Shown: piece by piece, positions 21,602 through 32,195 of the stretch
How the letters are laid out: every line of letters begins with the position of its first letter
How positions within the stretch are numbered: the stretch's first letter is position 1
Made by a program: the position numbers and the translations under genes
The notes under the pieces: generated by a model
Databases searched by the model: none
The model's input: the letters and a program-made list of their open reading frames with translations, nothing else
What the model was told of the DNA's origin: nothing
Origin: Blepharisma japonicum
Lineage: Eukaryota; Ciliophora; Heterotrichea; Heterotrichida; Blepharismidae
DNA length: 64,000 nt
Direction: 5' to 3'
NCBI GenBank assembly: GCA_949751835.1
Contig: CATKHK010000037.1
Coordinates: 359,576 to 423,575 of the forward strand

Positions 21602-22420
21602 CTAACTATCTTCAGCATTCAATGCTTCATATTCTGCTCTCCTTGGAGTTTCATAAAAATCTATCCCCATGCTATATAAAAGTAAAGCCAACGCAGGTAC
21701 AGCAATCACAATTGCTGGAATCCAATCACTCACAGTTACCCTCAAAATCAATAAAATCCCTGTTAAAAGCAGAGCTGAATTGAATATTAATTCATCAATA
21801 ATTGGCCTCAATCCCGCATTTGAATTTTTTTCTGTCTTATGTTTCGAGACCGCACAAGAAAAAATATGCAATCCGCTGGCAATCATAATAGGAATTGCTA
21901 CTACCGCAAAGGACTCTGGGGAGTCATTATCAAGGTGGAAAACAAATAGCAATAAAAATGCACATAAAGCGAAAAACCACATAAAAAGCAAAAATGCTTG
22001 TCTTTTCATGTTCACTTCTGGGTCTATAAGCCCAGGCAGCATAAAGCAGCAGAAAATGAGATAGATAAATAAAGTGTACCAAAGAGGAATAAAGGCTACC
22101 GCCCAGCTTGAGTCCATAGTGTCGTCTAAGGTTAGAGTGCTAAGTATCACAAATCCAATCAATGATATGGCAATGTTATAACTGATAATAAGGACAAATC
22201 TTCTGGATTTTCCTTGAGGACAGTTTATGTTGAAATAACAGTGTATTGCTATTGGGAAAAAGCAGAGTGAAATAAGGGTAGGAATTGAGATTATGATTCA
22301 ATCAACATCTGTTCAGTCATCAGCTTTAATTGAAGCAAGCACAATACCTATAAAAAATGATACTGTGCCTACTGCTTTAGCCACTTGGAATTCCTTTTCA
22401 TTGTCAAGGCCGAAGGTCAT
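21602..22420 (-). CDS. Tmemb_185A (TMEM185)-like multi-pass membrane protein
   Basis: A 272-residue frame from the ATG at 22420 (in-frame stops lie just upstream) with two TGA codons as Trp (ADDWTDVDWIII). It has about seven hydrophobic segments. The stretch LTLDDTMDSSWAVAFIPLWYT is typical of the TMEM185/TMEM60 family, whose members share the 'W..VF.PLW' motif. The C-terminus is acidic (ETPRRAEYEALNAEDS). The biochemical function of this family is unknown; ER or endomembrane location is likely. Confidence 0.72.
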
Positions 22421-23908
22421 TTTTATAATTGATTACTACAAAACGCCTAGCTATGCAGAATCAGGCCAGTTCAGAATCTCAATTAAAAAGTTTAGAAAAT
22501 TATATAAAACATCTATTTTTTCAAAAATTGTGATAAAAATAATATTTTTTGTGTTAGCTAAATTGATATTATTAATTTGTATGTAAACAATTCTCTTGAG
22601 AGAATAAAAGATTAGGTGAATGAAATATGCCTTTTGACTCTCTTTTTAATTTTTAAATTCCGAGTATTTAGCTATTTGAGCTTAGCTAGTAATTGCAGCT
22701 TTGCGTTGATAGTTAATGACTTATTTATAAATAGAGAAATGCATTTTAAATAATATTTTAAAAGCTTTAAATATATGTTTGTCAAATATAGTTAAAAATA
22801 CTGAATTTCCTATATGATTAATATAAGCTAGACCATAACTGCTACATTCATTTCTTTGGCAATTTTTGAATCAACTCTTGCTCTATGAACTATTTTATTA
22901 TATTAGTAATTACTCAACATCTAATGCCTTTTGCTCAGAAAACTCAGTGTTTTTGTGTATAATTTATATCATAACTTTTAGCACGATTAAGTAGGACTTT
23001 GCTCATTATGATAAAAGATATCAATAATCTTATTATTATTATTTTAGTGAATTTATTTTAGAAGAATTATATACAAATAGTCTATCTCTCCTTAAATGAT
23101 TATTATTAAATGAAGAATTTCTTGTTAAAGAAAAATAATTAGGCATTTAAAGCAAATTTCCACAGGATATATTAGATTTTACAATCCCGTCACTATTAAT
23201 GGATCTAAAATAAAATAGGTGCAAGATTTTCAAACTTTTAGTATAAAAAATCTCATTATTTTTTATGTTATAAAAAAAGAAAGATTTTCATGCTAATACA
23301 CGTCATTTATCCAATTTTCATTGAAACTTTAAGATTAATTAGTTTTATATACCATATTTTTAAACTTCAAAAAAATAAAAGATATTACCATTATATTTCG
23401 GTATTTTGAATGTTTTGTTCAGATTCTGATGTCATTTTATTTTGAGAAGAAAGAATTATCAGAAAAAAAATATAAGTAAGAATAAAGATGGTGAATTAAA
23501 TTAAAGTCCAACTTAAAATTAGACAATTGATATCATACATAATGACTATGACTCTTGGCTTTCTGAATAGAAAGTTCATATAAAAGAATTTTTAATAAAA
23601 CTCTTTTATTGAGTGATATAAATAAATTCCTTTGCAGATCAATTTCATTGAAAACTTATCTCTCAATCAGAAAAGGAAAAAAAATTTAAAAACTTCTAAT
23701 AAATCAAAGCTCATGAAGCAGAAAGGCTTAAAAATTTTCAACTCATGCATATTTATGATATCAGAATCCATTTAAATATTCAGAACTTGAAAATTATCAA
23801 AATTCTAATAAAACGCTTAATAAAATTTAATCATTTCTGTCTAATTTTATCATCACTCTCAAAAGTCGTTATTTCTTGAAAGAATAGAAACCCTTAAATA
23901 TTTAATAT
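22421..23908. other. 1.5 kb AT-rich intergenic region
   Basis: No ORF of substance on either strand under the TGA=Trp code, no repeat shared with other parts of the window and no RNA gene recognised. It separates the TMEM185-like gene (minus) from the allantoinase-like gene (plus) and so holds both promoters. It is the longest empty stretch in the gene-dense part. Confidence 0.5.
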
Positions 23909-25843
23909 ATGGTAAAATTCGCACTTATTAGCAGACATATCGTCAGTCATCGTTCAAATGTTCCGCTGTATGGTGTAATCTTAGTTGAAGACGAAGAAAT
24001 AGACGACGTTGTCATAGTAGAAGAAAATATTCCTGTCCAAGCTTTACTTTCCAAGTTTAAAGACTGGAATCCACTAAACTGTGAAAATCAATATATATCA
24101 CCAGGCATAATTGACATAGGGGTTCGAGCTGAATGGGAAGGTAACACAAATATTACTCAAATGGCAGCTTCAGGCGGTGTAACTTTCATTTTACAAGAAA
24201 AATCAATCTGCAACGAGGAAAGCGAATCTTCCCCATTTAAACTTTATTGCGATGTTGGGCAAATTCTGCGAATCGACTCGACGAACTTTAATGATACTGC
24301 TACATTAATTAATTCAGGTGCGTTTGCATTTAAAGGCTATTTATACCCTCCTAGTTGGATGGTTCCTTCTCTCCCAGAAGATCTACCAGCGGTTTTTTCA
24401 GGAATCAGGGATACAGGGATACCTTTGATTATTGACCCATCTTTACCTCAAACAAGGCTTCTATTTATGGCTTCTCCTTGTAGACATTTGCGCCTGAAGG
24501 ACCGATTAGTGACTGATATCAAGAATGATAATGAGTTTTTTGCATCTGCTTATCCTGATTCAGTGAATCCAGGACTTTCAGATGAGGAAGATGAAGAAAT
24601 TGTGCTCCCTCAGCGAAAAAATGACAGAACAAGATCAAACTGTATTAAATTTTCAGTAAGATTTTCAGGAAATTATACAAATGATGCAGTTAGAAACTCC
24701 CGACCAATGGAGCCATTGAAGAATATGCTGGAAAATTCACTTTTTGAAAGGAGTTGCATGAGCTACTTAGCAAAACCTCAACGAAGAAGATCAAGCTATC
24801 ATGATATTTATGAAGATTTAGATTATCGAGTTAAAGTAAACGAAGTTAATATTGCAGCTTTGAGTAAGGCTGAACAAATTACATATGAAAATGCAGGAAT
24901 AACGGTATTTTCAAAAGCCCAAAATCGACGAAGGAGCAGCTCCTTATCTGAATTTAAATATAGAGAGCCTCACTTTGTAGCTGAAGAAGAGCCTCAATCT
25001 ACCACTTTTCGCCAAAAAAGATTAAAAGGTAAAAGGCCAGTTCCATTAAGTACCAACAAAGAAGAATTCACTACGTCTCAAAAAGACCGACGATATTTAA
25101 ACCATTTAGCTAATATCCCTGATAAATGGGAAGCCAAAGGGGTTGAAAAAATCATTGAAGTCTTACAAGCTGAAAGCTGTCGGGTCCATTTTTCCAATTT
25201 ATCATCAGCTTCTGCTATAAACAAAATTAGGCAAGCCAAGAAAAGCATCGACAATATTACTTGTGAAACCGCGCCTCATTATTTATGTTTTAACGAGCAA
25301 GATATCAGGGACGGCGATACAAGATTTAAAGATTACCCTCCAATACGAAGTAAAGAAAATTCCCAATTGCTTTGGGATTTATTAAAAATGAAAGGAATTG
25401 ATGTAATTTCTTCTCATCATGCTACAATACCTATTGATTATAAAAATATTGATAATGGCAGCTTTAAAAAAGCGCTAAATGGGGTCAATGGCCTAGGCTT
25501 TGCGATGCAAGCAATTTGGACTGGTCTTTGTTCCCCCAACAGTACAAAATCTCAAAGAGAGCATTATATAGTCAGGCTTTCTAAATGATTTTCTCTACAC
25601 CCTGCCAAACTACTAGGAATCAACCATAGACGAGGGAGTATCGACCGAGGCAAGTTTGCTGACCTGATTATTTGGGACCCTTACGAAGAAGTCCATGGAA
25701 ACTCGAATTCTGCTTTTAAAGAAAGCTGTATTTATCAAGGCCGAAAACTACTAGGAAAAATTTCCAAAGTCTATTTGCGAGGCAAAATTGTCTATAACGA
25801 AGGTAGTTTTTTTAATCATGGAGCCAGATTATCAAGTATATAA
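23909..25843 (+). CDS. Allantoinase/dihydropyrimidinase-family protein lacking metal ligands (probable pseudoenzyme)
   Basis: A 644-residue frame; a TGA (25586-25588) reads as Trp and carries the frame through the last 85 codons. Family blocks are present: YISPGIIDIG, EWEGNTNITQMAASGGVTF, AFKGYLYPPSW, HFSNLSSASAINKIRQAK, TCETAPHYLCF, DYPPIRSKENSQLLWDLL, FSLHPAKLLGINHRRGSI and GKFADLIIWDPYEE. However the 'D-x-H-V-H-x-N-E-P' metal motif after the first block is deleted, the 'H-x-x-H-(L/V)-S-S' second His is Asn, and the 'S-D-H-S-P' Asp is His; only the Lys of AFKGY and the His of APHYL remain. An insert of about 200 residues (200-400) rich in Ser, Arg and Glu splits the barrel. Likely non-catalytic, like CRMP proteins. 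Confidence 0.85.
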
Positions 25844-25861
25844 TTATATTTATAATAAATT

Positions 25862-26560
25862 ATGCCTAAAAAATTCGGTATCAATACTAAAAGTGAAGAA
25901 GCCAGAGAAAAGAAAAAACAGGTGAAAACAGAAAAAAGACTGGCTGAAGAAGAGCGCAAAGAAAGCTTAAAATGGGCTGACGACGATGCATCTAGAAAAG
26001 CTAAAGAAGAAAGGAAAAAAGAAAAAGAAGAAAAAAAGCAGAGGGAGCTCGAAAGAAAGCAGGAAAATCGAAAATTAGCTGACGAAGAGCTCCAATCATT
26101 AGAAGTAGCCAAAAGGAAAAAAGAGCCTCCTAAGAAAATGACCCAAGCACAGATCGCAGAAATGCAAAGACAGTCATTATTAGCAAGCTTAAAATCAAAA
26201 GTTACAGAAGAAGAAAAAGCAGTAGAAGAGCAAAAATTCGACGAAGATATAAACCCAAATCACATTAGAAGAGAAGAGATCGAAAAACTCGCAGAAAGAG
26301 GAGTTGATAGCTTAGATGTAAGAGGACTAGATGATGCCTTAAACGCACTTGATGACAAAGCTATAAAACACCCTGAAAAGAAAGCTAAAAAGGCTTGGGA
26401 CGACTATGTAGAAGCAAGGCTGCCTGACATGAAAAAAGAAAACCCTACCTTGAAAAGATCTCAACTGCTAAACATGCTCCATAAAGAATGGGAAAAAGCC
26501 CCAGAAAATCCTTTCAATCAGCGGCACGTAGACTATAATGTTAAAATAAGCCAAACATAG
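25862..26560 (+). CDS. CCDC124: CCDC124/Lso2-family ribosome-binding protein
   Basis: A 232-residue protein matching CCDC124 along its length. The start MPKKFGINTKSEEAREKKK is the family's conserved N-terminus that enters the ribosomal A-site/GTPase-centre region; a Lys/Glu coiled coil follows, and the end carries HPEKKAKKAWDDYVEARLPD, KKENPTLKRSQLLNMLHKEW and PENPFNQRHVDYNV, the diagnostic C-terminal block. CCDC124 and yeast Lso2 bind idle 80S ribosomes and aid restart of translation after starvation. It begins only 19 bp after the allantoinase-like stop codon, so the promoter region is very short. Confidence 0.93.
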   Translation: MPKKFGINTKSEEAREKKKQVKTEKRLAEEERKESLKWADDDASRKAKEERKKEKEEKKQRELERKQENRKLADEELQSLEVAKRKKEPPKKMTQAQIAEMQRQSLLASLKSKVTEEEKAVEEQKFDEDINPNHIRREEIEKLAERGVDSLDVRGLDDALNALDDKAIKHPEKKAKKAWDDYVEARLPDMKKENPTLKRSQLLNMLHKEWEKAPENPFNQRHVDYNVKISQT

Positions 26561-26594
26561 CAGGTTTTATATTGATCTCAGTTAATTATGTAAA

Positions 26595-27170
26595 TTAATG
26601 TATCGCTGTTACCCACTCTTCAGTATTTTCTTCTGCACTAAGAGTTGACTCAAATGGGCTTATTGGCAAAGAAAGCCCATTATTTTTCAGCTTCATAGCA
26701 ATTTTCCTATGAGAATCCAAAAGTGTTGGATCCGTCACCGACGACTCATTAGACGTCCTACCAAGCTTAGAAGAAGCTTGAGAATTGCTTGAGCCTACTC
26801 TTTTACTTCCCATTTTCTTTTTTAAAGCTTTATTTTCCATTGTTATATCTTCCAATTTTCTTTCAAGCTGATTGTATTGTGAAGTCAGCCCTTTTAATGC
26901 TTTTTTGTGTGACTCTAATTCCAGTAGCATTTCACTATCGTCTTCTAGCTGTCGCAAATACTCGGGGTCTTGGGTTAAATTAATGATTTCTTGCTCCAGC
27001 GTTTTTGTGTATACAATAGTTCGCTGGAGCGCCGACTCGAGCTCGTCTCGGTCTGTGTCGGATTTTTGTAAGCTGATTAAAAGATACCTTTCTTTGAGTT
27101 TGTCTAAGGAGTGCTTTTGCTTGACGTTTTCTTTGAGCAGGAGCTGAATTATGGATTTTATGTCAGCCAT
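26595..27170 (-). CDS. Coiled-coil protein, unknown
   Basis: 191 residues, MADIKSIIQLLLKENVKQKH..., with heptad-patterned helices from about 15 to 125 and a Ser-rich tail (GSSNSQASSKLGRTSNES). No domain recognised. It is 42 bp downstream of the next minus-strand gene and convergent with CCDC124 at 34 bp. Confidence 0.72.
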   Translation of the reverse strand: MADIKSIIQLLLKENVKQKHSLDKLKERYLLISLQKSDTDRDELESALQRTIVYTKTLEQEIINLTQDPEYLRQLEDDSEMLLELESHKKALKGLTSQYNQLERKLEDITMENKALKKKMGSKRVGSSNSQASSKLGRTSNESSVTDPTLLDSHRKIAMKLKNNGLSLPISPFESTLSAEENTEEWVTAIH

Positions 27171-27212
27171 GAATTGTCGGCATACTTTGGCTTGCTGGTC
27201 TCTATTTATTTT

Positions 27213-28058
27213 TTACATTAATGCATTTCACTTAGATCTGACTTTCATAGGTTTTCCATAGGCTTTTTCCATAGAATGCATAATATCAGCTACCACTCTA
27301 GGAGTAGCTGGGGCTGGGCTGTGAATAGGAATGGCCATTTTTGTTGACAACATATTGATAGAAACTCCGCAAAGTTTTACCTTTTCTTCTTTATTAGGGA
27401 TTAGTTTTTTGATTCTTAAAGCAGCCATGACTGCTCGTACTGAAACTCTAAATTTTTGTATAGGCTTTTTTTGCGCAATATTGTCAATGAGCAAAATTTT
27501 TTTTATTTCTTTGTTTTCTTGATCGAAAATTTTAAGGAGGTATCTTGTAAACCTGGAATAAAATTGTTTGGTTTCTTGCATAGAGCGAACTTTTGTGAGT
27601 AGTGGAAAAAGAATTCTTAAAAGTACTTCGCTGAGAGAATCTGACAAAGATTCTTGTCTAGATTGTTCTAAACTGCTATAGAAATCACTGATGTGAATTT
27701 TTGTTTGGCTTAGGTCTTGATTAGGATATTTATAGGCATTTTTAGATGATATTTCACTGTTTCTCTTTTGATTAGAGTCGAATTTACCGATATCATCAAT
27801 TTTACTTGAATAACTTCCTTTTCTTTGGCTATCCATCATGTCTTCATAATCTCGCAGCTTATTTTCAGCTTCAGCCCAGTCTTTAGCCAAGCTGATAATT
27901 AAATATTTCGCTTCTGCCGCATAACTTTTTAGATTATCAAGTTTTCTTCTTGGTTTTTTATAGCCTTGCTTTTGAACTTCATCAAATGCTAATTGTAAAA
28001 GGTTGCAAGCTGCAGATACTTCATTGTGCAAATAATCTCGATCGTTAGCAAAATCCAT
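27213..28058 (-). CDS. Hypothetical helical protein
   Basis: 281 residues from the ATG at 28058; a TGA near the end (27228-27230) is Trp, giving the final five residues WNALM. The N-terminal 90 residues are helical (NDRDYLHNEVSAACNLLQLAF..., AKDWAEAENKLRDYEDMM); the C-terminal half has IKKLIPNKEEKVKLCGVSIN and ends near MKVRSKWNALM. No family is recognised. Both this and the neighbouring coiled-coil gene could be cytoskeletal, by composition only. Confidence 0.7.
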
Positions 28059-28696
28059 TAAATCTTAATAGGTATATTTGAAAAAAGCTTTAATTGTATA
28101 TTTTCAATATGCTGATATAAAAAAAGCATATTAATTAAACGACTAATTTTATTGATCTGTAAACATTTAGATATAATTTTTACCACTGAGTTTACCCATA
28201 GTGATGTTATTAGTAAGTTCTATTTACACTAATAATTCAGTATTTTTTTATTATAAAATAACTTTAAATGAATTTACAAAAATTTAGTTTATATATAAGA
28301 ATGAATTTGTTGACTTTATTATGAAATGCTAAAATCTAAAATGAAATATAGATAATAAAAAAGCTAAATAGAATATAGAGTGAAAATCCATATTAAAGCT
28401 CTCAATGATTTTTAGTGATTTCTTCCAAGCATAAACTAGAATTAAATATAGAATTTTAAATAAATATAGAAAGAAAGGACACTAAAATTAAAATATCAAA
28501 ATTAATATACGAATATAAATCCTAAACGTTTTTAGTTTTAATGATTTCTTCTATAAATCTAAGAGCTCAATAATTAGAAAATGATTTATAAATATTAATA
28601 TAATCATTTTAGCAACTATATTTTATAAATCCCAATTCAAAATAGCTTATACCCCATTTAATCAAAAACTCTTTTATCAGAATATACTTTTATTAA
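28059..28696. other. Divergent intergenic region
   Basis: About 640 bp between the helical protein gene (minus) and the WD40 gene (plus). AT-rich, with two loosely similar stretches near 28400-28440 and 28530-28560 (both containing GATTTCTTC) and no ORF. Must contain both promoters; nothing else recognised. Confidence 0.45.
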
Positions 28697-29875
28697 ATGG
28701 AAATTGAATCAAAGCCTGGTGAGTTTACACAAAATACAACAAATACCAATTCACGAGATGTCTGCAGACATGATTCCAAGGATATTCAAGGAATCCCATG
28801 AAATACTAGCACAATGAATATTTCTCGCCGAAATTTACGAATCAGACGATTACGGACATATCATGCCTATAGAAGCTGTCCAGTTCCTGAAGAAAATTTC
28901 ATTGATAACACCTTATACAATGACTGTCCTTTCTTTGAGTTTAATGCAAACCATCCTCAAGCTGAATGTTGCTATAAGCATTTTCAGCTTAGAAATTGTG
29001 TTCAATACACCAATGACAACGAAATTTTATATCTCGGCAGAGCAAATTCTATATTCTCATTTAACCCATTCAGCCGAAAAACTCGAAAAATCAAATCGTC
29101 TGCCATCGACATTGTCTCTTACCATTCCTGAAATAATTATCTTGTATTTGGAGGTCTAGAAGGCGAATTGCAAATATGTGACTTAGATGGAACCACCATA
29201 AAAGATATAATCATAGCAGACGAAGACAGCACAAAAATAACAAATCACTGTGAATTTTTCAATGACGGATCTGGTGTAAAAGTTATGGCCTGCAACAATG
29301 ACAAAAAAGTGAGGATTATGGACCCTAGCAGCTTAGAAACTCTGCTGCAGTTTGAATTCACTGCTTGTGTAAATAAAGCTGCAATTTCTTATGATTATTC
29401 TTTAATTGCAGGAGCACTTGATGATGAAGATGTGTATATACAAGACTATAGGACAGGAAAAACGACTCATAAGTTGACAGGGCATAAGGACTACACATTT
29501 GGCCTTGCATGGCATCCTAATAATAGAAATATTTTAGCTACTGGAAATCAGGATGGAGCAGCCATGATTTGGGATATCAGGAAAGGAACAGAAGTGACAC
29601 CTTTGCACGTTCTTTGTGGATTTATGGGCACTGTGCTAAATCTTGCATTCAGTGAGAATGGGGAGTTTATGGCTTTTTCGGAAAGTGGGGATTTTGTGAG
29701 TATTTATGATACAAGGAGCTTTGATGAACGACAAGTGATAGATGGATTTGGGGAAATTTCAGGGATTTGCTTTACTAGAGAGCCGAATCCACTGTATTTT
29801 TATATTGGGTATGCAGATGATAGCTTTGATTCGTTGCTAGAACTTAGAAGAAAAGAAAATGATATTGATTTCTAA
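28697..29875 (+). CDS. WD40-repeat protein of the C2A9.03-like family
   Basis: 392 residues from the ATG at 28697; two TGA codons are Trp, including the one in the diagnostic N-terminal motif KDIQGIPWNTST that precedes RRNLRIRRLRTYHAYR. This 'DIQGIPW...R..YR..RL..Y.N' preamble, followed by about five to six WD repeats, marks the plant/fungal/protist family of S. pombe C2A9.03. Repeats are seen at VSYHSWNNYLVFGGLEGELQICDLDG, AGALDDEDVYIQDYRTGK, LTGHKDYTFGLAWHPNNRN... and FSENGEFMAFSESGDFVSIYDTR. The family is of unclear function; a scaffold role is the default inference for WD40 propellers. Confidence 0.85.
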
Positions 29876-29906
29876 TTTAAGATGCTTTATTTTAAGTAAA
29901 TAAGAA

Positions 29907-32156
29907 TTAAACTATTAATTTCATTGAAACCCCAATAATGAAAAAGACAATGAAAAGGACCCAATATTTCAAGTTATTTCGGCTATCTAGACTTCCTTGA
30001 GTAAGCTCAGCTATTTTTTGCATTTGAAAAGAATACTTTTCTTCATCGAAATCTTGTTTTTGCTTGTTAAGGAGTATTTCTTTATTTAATAATGCTTTTT
30101 CTTTTTCTTCAATTAGTTTTTCTTTTATTTTAATATCCTTATACCTTTTATCAATAACTCCTCCTGAAGCTTGAGTGTAATCATTTTCACGTCTAAGCCT
30201 ATCATGCTCATAACTGAGAGAATCATATCTTTCTTGGACATTTTTCAGCTTAATTTTTAATTGGTTATTTTCAGATTTCAGCAAATTCAGCTGAGTTGAT
30301 AAATTTTCAGAAGTTTCTGGAACATAAGATTGGAGATTATGAATATCTTTTTTCAATGAGTATATTTCAGTTTGCTTTTGCTTTATAATTTCATTTAATT
30401 TCTTATTTTCTTCTATGTCTATACTCTCAATTGATTTTTGATAATTTTCAATTTCTCTATTTTTGGCAGCTATTTTTGCTTCATAATCAATTTGTATTTT
30501 CTCTATTTCGTCACCTAAACTAACTATTTGTCCATTCAAGCTGTCAATCTTTGCTTCATAATCAATTTGTATTTTCTCTATTTCGTCACCTAAACTAAAT
30601 ATTTGTCCTTTCAAGCTGTCAATCTCAATTCTATGCCTCAAAGCTTCTTCTTGATATTGATTTCTGTTTTCATTACTTTCGCTTAAATTTCTTTCCAAAT
30701 CTCTTACACGGTCTTCATATTCTTTTTTTTCATCATTAAGCTTCGCTAATCTTAGTGATAGCTGCTCATTTAAAGATTTTTCTCTGTTTTTCAATTCTAC
30801 TTCTAATTTTGTTTTTTCTTCTGACAATTGTCTTAACCCATTATTTAAAACTTTGATAGCTTCTTCATCTACCTTTCAATTGTTTTCTAGCTTCTTGTAC
30901 TGTTCTTTTTGCTCATCAATCATTTTTTCATAATTTTTTTGAATTGCAGTTTTCTCTTCATTTAAAATTCTTATTGACTCTTTGTCAGCTATGGCTTCTT
31001 GATTTAAGAAAAATATGGTTGTTTTGTCTTCATCTTTCTTTTTTTCTAAGTCTTCAATTTGGGCTTTGAGATCCTCTATAATTGCATTATATTTCTGGTC
31101 CAAATCTTCAGATTTTGTTTCTTGTGATTTTTGCATTTCATTTTTTAAATTATATTTTATTTCAAAATCTTCATTGGTCTCTTCAGCTATTGCAGCTTCA
31201 CCTTCAGCTCCTGAAGGTTTTATATGCTTTACGATTTTTTGGTTTTTCCTTTTATCTATCAGTGAGGTCTTTTTTGGGGCTTCTGACTGCAAAATTTCGT
31301 ATTCTTCTTCAAATTCATTAGGAATAAATTCGCTTAAATTTGTAATATTGCCTGATTTTTTGGCTTTTTGGATGATGGTATTTAAATCATTTGCAAGTTC
31401 TGCAGGCTTGGTAAATTCTTTAGACGAAAGCGACGATAGGTAGCTATATGCATATTGCCCATATTTTTCTATTAAAAAATTTCTTTGCGATGCATCAGAA
31501 TTGGCGTTTTTGGCTATTGCATCTACTATGGATTTAAGCAGGTCTTGTTTATTTGCAGTTTCTATTGCATTTGCATTGGGCATTAGCCAAATGAATTGTT
31601 CCTTTGATAAATTCAATGATTCTTTTTTAGGACTTGAAGATGAGTCGATTTCGTATTTTTCTTCTGATTCTCTCCCAAAAGTAGCTGCCCTTGTCATTCT
31701 GACTGGTGAAGCAGGTTGTTTAAGCAGCAAATAAGAATAAATGTTTTTTGTTAACAAGTTTTCGTCTATTGTTTGGGCTCCGGGATTTCTATATTTATTT
31801 AAGGCTTCTATAAGTGTAGTAGTCATAGTGTGATTATTTGTAAGGCTAAAACGGTTTTCATCAGGCCCAAGCTTTTGTAATTCCTTCGATAGAATACCTT
31901 GAAATTCCAGGATGCCAATTTTCGTCAATCCTAATTCCTGCTGAGTTTTGAGAAGTTGTGTTACAATCATTGGATTTTCATTTTCCCCGAGTTCATCAAC
32001 AGAAGAGCTTGGGCTAGTATTAGCTCTATTTTCAGACTGAATATTTGATTTTTTCGGGCTGAAGAAGTTGAATTTAAATTCGTTATTCCCTTTACTTTCT
32101 TCGCTGGTTTCTTGAAACAATTCATCGGTAATGTCTAAAGATTTCTTATCAACCAT
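29907..32156 (-). CDS. Tail-anchored long coiled-coil protein (golgin-like)
   Basis: 749 residues, continuous when the TGA at 30876-30878 is Trp (KKLENNWKVDEEAI). Residues 1-330 are Ser/Thr/Asn-rich with two structured parts; from about 340 to 720 an almost unbroken coiled coil. The protein ends in one hydrophobic anchor, NLKYWVLFIVFFIIGVSMKL, with only a couple of residues after it, a C-tail-anchored layout as in giantin-type golgins or ER/outer-membrane tethers. Two 75-nt units in the coil are near-identical (see repeat). The specific membrane is not predictable. Confidence 0.8.
30475..30624 (-). repeat. Tandem pair of 75-nt units inside the coiled coil
   Basis: Two adjacent 75-nt units (30475-30549 and 30550-30624), differing at few positions, encode two copies of a 25-residue coil unit (…SLGDEIEKIQIDYEAKI…). 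The length keeps the frame. It looks like a recent in-gene duplication. Confidence 0.85.
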
Positions 32157-32195
32157 TTTACAATTATATAGCCATTTAAATTAACCCCTTAAATA

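Noticed and set aside
21669-22064. 131-codon plus-strand frame
   Set aside because: Antisense shadow of the TMEM185-like membrane protein gene.
31015-31443. 142-codon Ser/Phe-rich plus-strand frame
   Set aside because: Antisense of a Glu/Lys-rich coiled coil; such shadows are expected.
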